Shown: one piece after another, positions 1-5,021 of the stretch
How positions within the stretch are numbered: the stretch's first letter is position 1
Layout of the letters: each line of letters opens with the position of its first letter
DNA from: Chloroflexota bacterium
Lineage (GTDB): Bacteria; Chloroflexota; UBA6077; CF-72
Length of the DNA: 5,486 nucleotides
NCBI GenBank assembly: GCA_019242065.1
Contig: JAFAWJ010000547.1
Span: forward strand, 1 to 5,486
Direction of reading: 5' to 3'
Notes under the pieces: model-generated
What the model was told of the DNA's origin: nothing
The model's database searches: none
Seen by the model: the letters and a program-made list of their open reading frames with translations, nothing else
Translations under genes and position numbers: made by a program

Positions 1-105
1 ACACAGCCTGTTACTCAGTCGTAAGCGTATGAGTAATCGCGAAGCGTCACACGGACTCGCGGCGCGCTGAAAAAGCGTCACGCGGCGTCACAATGACCGG
101 CTACA
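1..105. other. Non-coding stretch downstream of glpX
   Basis: No coding region can be supported between the glpX stop codon and the left edge. Besides the inverted repeat at 11-36 it holds three exact copies of GCGTCAC at 44-50, 75-81 and 85-91 in the same orientation. On the minus strand, reading away from glpX, a short GCG-TGA-CGC element is followed by five T residues (minus-strand T at 74-70 with adjoining bases). The stem is only three or four base pairs, so I do not call it a terminator. How glpX transcription ends is not evident. Confidence 0.5.
11..36. repeat. Perfect 7-bp inverted repeat, operator-like or weak hairpin
   Basis: TTACTCA at 11-17 is the exact reverse complement of TGAGTAA at 30-36, with 12 bases between them. 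The arm centres lie 19 bp apart, roughly two helical turns, a geometry that suits a dimeric DNA-binding protein at least as well as an RNA hairpin, since the loop would be long for a terminator and no T-run follows on either strand. It lies about 70 bp beyond the glpX stop, so it may belong to a neighbouring gene outside the window. The function is unknown and a chance dyad is possible. Confidence 0.35.
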
Positions 106-1134
106 TTAAATTCCGGCCAGCCCCGCGTAGTGCTCCAGTTTCTCGAAGTTGTGTACCGCCTCGATGCGGCGGACTGTGCCTGACCGCGACCGCATCACCA
201 GGGTTTCGGTCGTGGCTCCGTGCGGGAAGTAGTGGACGCCCTTGACCAGTTCGCCGTCGGTGACACCGGTCAGTGAGAAGAAGACGTCGTCGCCCTTCAC
301 CAGGTCGTCGATGGTGAGCACCTGGTCCAGCGCCAGACCAAGCTTTTCAGCCTGGCTCCGCTCGCCGTCGTTCCGCGGCCACAGTTTGCACTGGATATCG
401 CCACCGAGACACTTCAAGGCCGCGGCGGTGAGCACCGCCTCCGGTGAGCCGCCGACGCCCAGCAGCATGTCGACGCCAGTGTTGGGCAGTGCTGGCATGA
501 GGCCGCCCGCCACGTCGCCGTCGCTGATGAGCTTGATGCGCGCACCGGTGGCGCGTACGCGACCGATCAGCTCCTCGTGGCGGGGTCGGTCGAGCACGAC
601 GACCGTCAGGTCGTCGACGCGCTCACCCTTGGCCGCTGCGAGCGCTTCGATATTTTCCTCGATGCTCATCTCCAGCGAAACGATGCCCTTGCCGCTCGGT
701 CCAACTGCCAGCTTTTCCATGTAGACAATGCCCGGCGGGTAGTACATCGTGCCCTGGTTGGCCAGGGCCACCACCGAGACCGCGTTCGGCAGGCCTTTGG
801 ACAACAGCGTGGTCCCGTCGACCGGGTCCACGGCGACGTCGACCTTTGGATCCTGACCGTTGCCAATGCGCTCACCCATGTACAGCATGGGCGCTTCGTC
901 TTTTTCGCCTTCGCCGATGACGACGACGCCGTCCATCTGGATGACTTTGAGGCGGTCACGCATGGCGTTGACCGCCGCCTGATCCAGGGCATTCTTGTTG
1001 CCCCGACCCATCCAGCGTGCTGACGCGAGGGCGGCCGCTTCGGTGACCCGGCACAGCTCCATGGCGATATTTCGGTCAAGTCCTCCAGCCGACGTCAGCG
1101 CCGGACCGGCGAGCTCGTCCGGTGTTAATGTCAT
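106..1134 (-). CDS. glpX: Class II fructose-1,6-bisphosphatase (GlpX family)
   Basis: This 342-residue cytoplasmic enzyme should hydrolyse fructose 1,6-bisphosphate to fructose 6-phosphate in gluconeogenesis (EC 3.1.3.11), using divalent metal. In some photosynthetic or CO2-fixing bacteria the family also acts on sedoheptulose 1,7-bisphosphate, which cannot be decided here. Family signatures seen: RVTEAAALASARWMGRG near residues 29-45, IGEGEKDEAPMLYMGE at 73-88, the metal-binding phosphatase motif DPVDGT at 103-108, MEKLAVGP at 139-146 and GVGGSPEAVLTAAA at 226-239 with the conserved Glu232. The length matches the family, apart from roughly 20 extra N-terminal residues before the point where the Escherichia coli protein begins (RNIAMELCRVTE). 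The ATG at 1134 is supported by a strong AGGAGGAG ribosome site at 1143-1150, eight or nine bases upstream. It is the last gene of the block, 96 bp after the small 94-codon gene, and is functionally unrelated to the regulatory genes upstream. Confidence 0.97.
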   Translation of the reverse strand: MTLTPDELAGPALTSAGGLDRNIAMELCRVTEAAALASARWMGRGNKNALDQAAVNAMRDRLKVIQMDGVVVIGEGEKDEAPMLYMGERIGNGQDPKVDVAVDPVDGTTLLSKGLPNAVSVVALANQGTMYYPPGIVYMEKLAVGPSGKGIVSLEMSIEENIEALAAAKGERVDDLTVVVLDRPRHEELIGRVRATGARIKLISDGDVAGGLMPALPNTGVDMLLGVGGSPEAVLTAAALKCLGGDIQCKLWPRNDGERSQAEKLGLALDQVLTIDDLVKGDDVFFSLTGVTDGELVKGVHYFPHGATTETLVMRSRSGTVRRIEAVHNFEKLEHYAGLAGI

Positions 1135-1142
1135 GCGTACAT

Positions 1143-1150
1143 CTCCTCCT
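1143..1150 (-). promoter_or_regulatory. Strong Shine-Dalgarno of glpX
   Basis: On the minus strand the bases read AGGAGGAG, nearly the full anti-16S complement, with the second GGAG eight bases from the ATG at 1134. It is the only strong ribosome site in the window and it fixes the glpX start, including its N-terminal extension. An out-of-frame ATG directly abuts it but is too close to be used efficiently. Confidence 0.85.
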
Positions 1151-1161
1151 CGGCATCGAGA

Positions 1162-1167
1162 AGTGTA
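1162..1167 (-). promoter_or_regulatory. Possible -10 element in the glpX leader
   Basis: The minus strand reads TACACT, four of six matches to TATAAT, about 28-33 bases upstream of the glpX start codon. At the expected distance the -35 area is GGCGGG, with no resemblance to TTGACA. A promoter here would let glpX be expressed apart from the sigma factor gene. The match is weak and could be chance. Confidence 0.2.
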
Positions 1168-1172
1168 GGGAA

Positions 1173-1190
1173 GGCGGAGTGAAACCCGCC
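1173..1190 (-). other. Small GC hairpin in the leader before glpX
   Basis: GGCGG at 1173-1177 pairs with CCGCC at 1186-1190 around an 8-base loop. On the minus strand it is followed by TTCCCTACAC, not a T-run, so it is a poor intrinsic terminator for the upstream 94-codon gene. In GC-rich DNA a stem this short is often accidental. Confidence 0.2.
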
Positions 1191-1230
1191 GCGGACCGGC
1201 CCCGTCGCACGGCCGCTGCGTGCAGGATAG

Positions 1231-1515
1231 CTATGGACGACCGTGGGAGTCGAGATCCACCCGCAGTTGCTCCCAGAGCGCTTCGAAGGTCGATTCCGGC
1301 GTGGGGATCGCGTGATGATTGGCGATTTTGTCGCGAATCGCCTCGGCATCCACTTCACGCGCGAGCTCCAGATCGGGGCATTGGCTGTCGGGCTTGAGGG
1401 ACTGGGCGCGAAGTGCGAAACGCACCCGGTCCGGCGACACCATCCGCGACGATCGCACCACGCGATACACGCGGCCGTCCATCGCTCGACAGTACGGCGG
1501 CACGACCATGCTCAC
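1231..1515 (-). CDS. Small hypothetical protein, 94 residues
   Basis: I do not recognise this protein. It is soluble-looking, with no signal peptide or membrane segment, and mixed basic/acidic. The first half is arginine- and valine-rich (RVYRVVRSSR near residues 15-24, then SPDRVRFALRAQ), the second half acidic and probably helical (LELAREVDAEAIRDKIANHH near 49-68; FEALWEQLRVDL near 77-88). Two cysteines occur (residues 9 and 46), without the zinc motif of ZAS anti-sigma factors. Codons mostly end in G or C, supporting a real gene. The first possible start is GTG at 1515, directly after an in-frame TAA; ATG at 1509 is an equally good candidate, and neither has a convincing ribosome site. It lies 41 bp after the sigma factor stop and is probably co-transcribed with it. 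A sigma-factor partner is only a positional guess. Confidence 0.65.
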   Translation of the reverse strand: MSMVVPPYCRAMDGRVYRVVRSSRMVSPDRVRFALRAQSLKPDSQCPDLELAREVDAEAIRDKIANHHAIPTPESTFEALWEQLRVDLDSHGRP

Positions 1516-1556
1516 AGCTTAGCGCGTGCCGCCGCGGAACCTGGTCAGTTCTCAGA

Positions 1557-2153
1557 TCAGGCAGCTTCGCCGCCGAGCGCGACGTACTCGGTCCGCAGCC
1601 GCTGGCGTGCGCGGCACAGCGTCGTGCGGACCGCGCCTGAGGACAGCTGCAGACGACTGCCGATCTCCTCACACGACAGACCCTCGGCTTCACGCATCAG
1701 CAAGCAGGCGCGGTAGCGATTCGGCAAGCGGCGCAGCGCCTGGCGGACCAGGTCGGCGCGCTCACTGCGCAGGACTTCTCGCTCCGGATCATGACTGTCG
1801 CTGCTGAGCAGCGAGGCTGGCGATGCGGTGGTCGTCTCGCCCGAGGCGGTGCGCCGGGTGCCTTCGAGGGGTTCCCAGCGCACGAGCTGACGGCGGCGCA
1901 GTTCGTCGACGCAGGCGTTGCGAGCGATGCGGAACAACCACGGCTTGATCTCGAGCGCGACGGACGGACGGCGATCCCAGGCACGCTGCGCCTTCTCCCA
2001 GGCGGTCAGCGTGAGATCGTAGCTGTCATCGGGGTCACGCATGAGTCGCTGAACCTGACGGAAAACGGCGGAGTAATGCGTGGCGAACGCTTCTTCGACG
2101 GCGATCGGGTCACGGCGCGTCTCGGCCACCGGGTGTGCGTCGGCAATGCGCAT
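1557..2153 (-). CDS. ECF-like RNA polymerase sigma-70 factor
   Basis: This 198-residue protein has the two-domain layout of extracytoplasmic-function sigma factors, which direct core RNA polymerase to a small regulon. Region 2 spans about residues 21-90, from FATHYSAVFRQVQ through the core-binding segment DPDDSYDLTLTAWEKAQ to the promoter-melting/-10 helix IKPWLFRIARNACVDELRRR. Region 4 spans about 134-188, with LRRLPNRYRACLLMREAEGLSCEEI followed by the -35-reading helix-turn-helix LQLSSGAVRTTLCRARQRL. The linker (about 91-133) is rich in Thr, Ser and Ala. The usual DLVQ-like segment of region 2.2 is changed to YDLT. The ATG at 2153 has only a weak GAAG just upstream. No canonical anti-sigma gene (membrane or ZAS type) is adjacent, so control may be transcriptional or through an unrecognised partner. 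A 91-bp spacer with phased repeats precedes it. Confidence 0.92.
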   Translation of the reverse strand: MRIADAHPVAETRRDPIAVEEAFATHYSAVFRQVQRLMRDPDDSYDLTLTAWEKAQRAWDRRPSVALEIKPWLFRIARNACVDELRRRQLVRWEPLEGTRRTASGETTTASPASLLSSDSHDPEREVLRSERADLVRQALRRLPNRYRACLLMREAEGLSCEEIGSRLQLSSGAVRTTLCRARQRLRTEYVALGGEAA

Positions 2154-2175
2154 ATCTTCACGATATTGGCCGGCG

Positions 2176-2216
2176 ATTACGCGAGGTTTATGCCAGGATT
2201 ACGGAAGAATTACGGA
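2176..2216 (-). promoter_or_regulatory. 11-bp-phased direct repeats upstream of the sigma factor gene
   Basis: Read on the minus strand, TCCGTAAT occurs exactly twice, at 2216-2209 and 2205-2198, separated by three bases, forming a 19-bp tandem site with an 11-bp period. CGCGTAAT at 2183-2176 keeps the core CGTAAT two periods further on, and GGCATAAA at 2194-2187 fills the intermediate position with a degenerate copy. The repeats begin 23 bp and end 63 bp upstream of the sigma factor ATG. Direct repeats on an 11-bp pitch are how PhoB/OmpR-family regulators typically bind, and such a regulator is encoded in the same cluster. The binding protein is inferred, not shown. Confidence 0.5.
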
Positions 2217-2237
2217 TCGACACACAGCCACAAACAA
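2209..2237 (-). promoter_or_regulatory. Weak candidate promoter for the sigma factor gene
   Basis: On the minus strand TTGTTT at 2237-2232 (three of six matches to TTGACA) is followed after exactly 17 bases by CGTAAT at 2214-2209 (four of six matches to TATAAT, keeping TAAT). The -10 would coincide with the first phased repeat. A start a few bases downstream gives a leader of about 45-50 bases. The match is poor by consensus, as expected for an activator-dependent promoter, but it may be accidental. Confidence 0.2.
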
Positions 2238-2245
2238 ATGCGGCT
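2226..2245 (-). other. Hairpin at the stop codon of the NHL gene
   Basis: On the minus strand AGCCGCA pairs with TGTGGCT around the loop TTTGTT, a 7-bp stem with one G-U pair, beginning at the last base of the NHL stop codon. It is followed by GTGTGTCGATC, not a T-run, so it is not a canonical intrinsic terminator. It could reduce read-through or protect the upstream mRNA end. Confidence 0.3.
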
Positions 2246-3450
2246 TACTGGGCGGCGGGCGGCATGGGGGGCATCGGCCAGGCGGCTTCGGCGGTACCGT
2301 CGGGCGCCAGGCGCTGAACGCGGCCATTGCCGGTGTCGGTCACGTACAGGTGGCCGGTGAGCGGGTCGACGGCGACGCCTTTGGGTCCTACGAACTCGCC
2401 GGGGCCTGACCCGCGGCTGCCGAGGGCGAGCAGCGGGCGACCGTCGGGCGCGAGCTTGACGACGCGGTCGCGGCCGTAATCGGCGACCCAGAGGTTGCCG
2501 TCATGGTCGACGGTCACGCCCTCGGGTCGACGGAGCTGCGCGTCGGCCGCGGACAGGGTTGGCGTCGGCGTCGTCGCGGAAATCACGAACCCGCCGGCGA
2601 ATGGCGTCGCGGTGGCGGTCGGCACCGAGGTGGCAGCGGCCGTGATGGTTGGCGATGGGACGGGTGTGAGCACGGACGTGGTGCTGGCGGTCGGCGTGAC
2701 GCTGGCCAGGAGCGGAGACACGGTGGGCGACGACGTCGCGGCAGGGGCAGAAGTCTGGGTCGCGGTCGGGCCCGCCGCCGGCGCCAGGGCGCCCGGGCTG
2801 AGAGCCAGTGAGCTCAGCGTGCCCAACTGGGCCTGGTAGTGACCGTCGGCACTGAAGCGCTCCACCCGATCGTTGAAGTGGTCGGTCACGTACAGCGAGC
2901 CGTCCGAACCGACGGCCACGTCAGCCGGACGTTGGAATTCGCCGTCGCCAGAACCGCGCGTGCCGAAGGACGACAGCAGCGAACCGTCCACGCCAAAGAC
3001 CTGCACCCGATCGTTGCCGAAGTCAGCCACGTACACGTGGCCATTGCTGACCGCTACGCCGAACGGCGTCCGCAGCTCGCCAGGCGCCGCACCAGCCACG
3101 CCCCAGCTGGACAGCAGGGTGCCGTCGGAGGCAAAGCGCTGGACGCGATTGTTCAGTTGATCGACCACGAACACCGAGTTGCTGGCGTCGACGGCCACCC
3201 CGAATGGCCCGCTGAACTGGCCGGGCGCCACGCCGCTGCCGCCCCACTCGCCCAGCACCGATCCGTCCGGTCCGAACTTGACCAGGCGGTCCAGGGCATA
3301 GTCGCTGACATACACGTTGCCTGCGCTGTCGCAGTCGATCCCGGCTGGAGCGGGCGTGGTGTTGCTCGAATCGGCGGCAAAGGCGGGCGCCAGCCAGACC
3401 GAGCAGGCCAGGGCGCCAAGCACCAGCGCTCGGGCTAGCGCGCGTGTCAT
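2245..3450 (-). CDS. Secreted six-repeat NHL beta-propeller protein
   Basis: This 401-residue protein begins with a Sec signal peptide (hydrophobic core near residues 7-22, likely cleavage after the AFA ending at residue 25), so it is exported. Cys16 does not fit a lipobox. Six NHL repeats follow, each with a P-x-G/D-V-like entry, a N/D-R-V core and a GxxGxGxGEF-like exit loop: about 35-81, 82-128, 129-174, 175-218, 309-355 and 356-401. Six blades suffice for a closed propeller, a fold used for protein, glycan or ligand binding and occasionally catalysis; the ligand is unknown. A roughly 90-residue Thr/Pro/Ala/Ser-rich segment (about 219-308) interrupts the blades between repeats 4 and 5. There is no C-terminal anchor. 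The ATG overlaps the kinase stop codon (ATGA), implying translational coupling and a functional tie to the two-component system. No strong ribosome site is present, consistent with coupling. Confidence 0.92.
   Translation of the reverse strand: MTRALARALVLGALACSVWLAPAFAADSSNTTPAPAGIDCDSAGNVYVSDYALDRLVKFGPDGSVLGEWGGSGVAPGQFSGPFGVAVDASNSVFVVDQLNNRVQRFASDGTLLSSWGVAGAAPGELRTPFGVAVSNGHVYVADFGNDRVQVFGVDGSLLSSFGTRGSGDGEFQRPADVAVGSDGSLYVTDHFNDRVERFSADGHYQAQLGTLSSLALSPGALAPAAGPTATQTSAPAATSSPTVSPLLASVTPTASTTSVLTPVPSPTITAAATSVPTATATPFAGGFVISATTPTPTLSAADAQLRRPEGVTVDHDGNLWVADYGRDRVVKLAPDGRPLLALGSRGSGPGEFVGPKGVAVDPLTGHLYVTDTGNGRVQRLAPDGTAEAAWPMPPMPPAAQ
2528..2796 (-). repeat. Coding segment for the Thr/Pro/Ala-rich low-complexity linker
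   Basis: This part of the NHL gene encodes about residues 219-308, dominated by Thr, Pro, Ala, Ser and Val, with recurring PT, TAT and SPT pieces such as PTATQTSAP, SVPTATATP and TTPTPTLS. It is predicted to be disordered and could be glycosylated. The repeats are irregular, not an exact tandem array, so slippage polymorphism is less certain than in a pure repeat. Confidence 0.75.
3447..3450 (-). promoter_or_regulatory. ATGA overlap of kinase stop and NHL start
   Basis: The kinase TGA (3449-3447) and the NHL ATG (3450-3448) share bases in the tetranucleotide ATGA. This arrangement usually reflects termination-reinitiation by the same ribosomes. The lack of a good Shine-Dalgarno before the NHL start fits this reading. 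Confidence 0.85.
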
Positions 3451-5021
3451 CGGCCGATGGCGACGGCTGCGGGCGGCGGCACGATCGGGCGCGTGGGATC
3501 GGCGCGCGGTGCCAACGGCAATCGAACCGTGAAGGTGCTGCCACGATTGATCCCGCCACTGGCGGCTTCGATGCTGCCACCGTGGACCTGAACGATGTAT
3601 TCGGCGATGGACAGGCCCAGGCCAGTACCGCCGTGGGCGCGCGAGCGCGCTTTATCCGCGCGGTAGAACCGCTCGAAGACATGCGGCAGGTCGGTCGATG
3701 CGATGCCGATCCCGGTATCAGAGATTGTCAAGTTGGCCATGGCTATCGAGCTGCCCGTCTCACGCGCATTTCGAGAACGAACGGTCGCGCTTCGCTGTTG
3801 CAGACCGGGCGCACCTTTAACGCGAACGTCGACGTTGCCGCCCGCCGGCGTGTACCGAATTGCGTTCTCGACCAGGTTGGTGACCAGCTGCTTCAGTCGG
3901 TCGCGGTCGCCCAGGACGATGCAGCGGCTGTCGCACGTGACGCTCAGGTTGTAACCGGTGGCGCGCGGACGGGCTTGCTCGACTACTTCGGTGGCCAGAT
4001 CGCCCAGGTCGACGCGCTCACGCTGGAAACTGGCCATGTCGCCGGTATCTGCGCGCGCGAGCAGGAGCAGGTCGCCAACGAGACGGCCCATGCGTGCGGC
4101 TTCCTCTTCGGCCTCCACGATGGCCTCTGCGCGGCTGGAGTCGGGGATGTTCTGACGTCGCAGCAGCGCCAGATTGCCGCGAATGATCGTGATCGGATTG
4201 CGCAGCTCATGTGACGTGTCGGCGAGCAATCTCCGCTGCGATTCGAGCATGTGCTCGAGACGGGCGATCATGTCGTTGAACGTCCCTGCCAGGAAAAACA
4301 GCTCATCGCCGTGTCCGAAGCGCGGCGGCGTCACGTGCAGGCGCTGGCGATAGTCGCCCGTGGCCGCGATGTGCCGTGCAGTATCGGTGATCCGATAGAC
4401 GGGACTCAGCGCGGCCCGCGTCAGCAGCCAGCCGACGACGACTGCCAGCAACAGCGCGCCTGCTCCGGCGGACAGCAGCAGCCGCGAGACGGCCGACATG
4501 GTGTTGTCCAGCGGTGAGAGCGACTCGGCCACCTGGACCGCCCCGACCACCTCGTCGGTACCCTCGAGGTGCAGCGGCTGGGTCAGCAGGCGCACGCTCG
4601 AGTTGTTCTGGACCGGCACCGTATCGAAGATGGGCCGGTCTTCGGCAATTGCCTGGCGGCTGCTGGCGGGCACGGGCAACTGTTCGCCGACGAGATTCGG
4701 CGGCGTGGCAATGACGGCCGCCTTCTGGTTCAGCAGCTGGACGTACACGCCGGTGCCGACGAACTCGCTGAGCGTCGACTGCAGCTGCACGCCGGGGGCG
4801 ACGTCCTCGGGCTGCAGGAAGTTACCGATGCTGGGCCCGACCTCGCGACGCAGTTGATCGGCGCGCAGCGTCAGGCGTTCGTCCAGGCTGCTGGACAGGC
4901 TTTGCTGCAGGGTGAAATACACGAGGCCGCTGAAAGCCAGCAGCGTCAGGGCCAGCAGCGCGCCGTACCACAGCGTCAGGCGTGTCCGCAGGGACATGCC
5001 GAGACGCAGCATGCGTTTCAT
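3447..5021 (-). CDS. Membrane sensor histidine kinase (HAMP, HisKA, HATPase)
   Basis: This 524-residue inner-membrane kinase should autophosphorylate on His271 and pass the phosphate to the response regulator encoded just upstream. Order of parts: short basic N-terminus; first membrane helix about 16-38; extracytoplasmic sensor region about 39-178, which I cannot assign to a known domain; second membrane helix about 180-200; HAMP about 200-255; HisKA with the H-box SHELRNP at 270-276; and HATPase with N-box NLVENAIRYTP (382-392), G1 DTGIGI (435-440), F-box FERFYR (449-454) and G2 GGTGLGLSI (464-472). All catalytic motifs are intact. Unusual are a roughly 25-residue Arg/Ser-rich insertion (about 404-428) between the N-box and G1, and a Pro-rich tail (about 504-524). 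Layout resembles EnvZ/MprB-type kinases. The start overlaps the regulator stop by ATGA; internal ATGs at residues 4 and 9 are alternatives. The stop overlaps the NHL start. Confidence 0.96.
   Translation of the reverse strand: MKRMLRLGMSLRTRLTLWYGALLALTLLAFSGLVYFTLQQSLSSSLDERLTLRADQLRREVGPSIGNFLQPEDVAPGVQLQSTLSEFVGTGVYVQLLNQKAAVIATPPNLVGEQLPVPASSRQAIAEDRPIFDTVPVQNNSSVRLLTQPLHLEGTDEVVGAVQVAESLSPLDNTMSAVSRLLLSAGAGALLLAVVVGWLLTRAALSPVYRITDTARHIAATGDYRQRLHVTPPRFGHGDELFFLAGTFNDMIARLEHMLESQRRLLADTSHELRNPITIIRGNLALLRRQNIPDSSRAEAIVEAEEEAARMGRLVGDLLLLARADTGDMASFQRERVDLGDLATEVVEQARPRATGYNLSVTCDSRCIVLGDRDRLKQLVTNLVENAIRYTPAGGNVDVRVKGAPGLQQRSATVRSRNARETGSSIAMANLTISDTGIGIASTDLPHVFERFYRADKARSRAHGGTGLGLSIAEYIVQVHGGSIEAASGGINRGSTFTVRLPLAPRADPTRPIVPPPAAVAIGR
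5018..5021 (-). promoter_or_regulatory. ATGA overlap of regulator stop and kinase start
   Basis: The regulator TGA (5020-5018) and the kinase ATG (5021-5019) share ATGA, so the regulator-kinase pair is translationally coupled. No strong ribosome site precedes the kinase ATG, which favours reinitiation. Confidence 0.85.

Noticed and set aside
242..1023. Long open frames on the plus strand across glpX (242-724 and 577-1023)
   Set aside because: They are antisense to a complete, well-conserved enzyme; high GC content leaves reverse frames open. Their translations show no recognisable domain.
1131..1142. Three-codon mini-ORF (ATG TAC GCA TGA) abutting the glpX ribosome site
   Set aside because: The ATG is only two bases from AGGAGG, too close for efficient initiation; the GGAG to glpX ATG distance is normal.
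1131..1358. Minus-strand 75-codon frame whose TGA overlaps the glpX ATG as ATGA
   Set aside because: Its first half lies inside the better-supported 94-codon gene in another frame, its composition looks like an Arg/Pro/Ser shadow frame, and glpX has its own strong ribosome site and does not need coupling.
2226..2245. Rho-independent terminator after the NHL gene
   Set aside because: The 7-bp hairpin is real on paper but is followed by GTGTGTCG, without the required T-run; kept only as a low-confidence hairpin.
1243..2360. Plus-strand open frames across the small gene and sigma factor (1243-1716, 1791-2360 and others)
   Set aside because: The translations are rich in Arg, Ala, Ser and Gly without domains, and lie opposite a recognisable sigma factor and a gene with good codon use.
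2495..2839. Gly/Val- and Arg/Gly-rich plus-strand frames opposite the NHL linker
   Set aside because: The composition is simply the complement of Thr/Pro/Ala codons in the linker; there is no independent evidence of translation.
2245..3450. Lipoprotein assignment for the NHL protein based on Cys16
   Set aside because: The residues before Cys16 do not fit a lipobox, and hydrophobic signal sequence continues after it to an AFA cleavage site.
3444..4214. 256-codon plus-strand frame opposite the histidine kinase
   Set aside because: The minus-strand kinase has every catalytic motif in frame here; the antisense translation has no domain and is a GC shadow.
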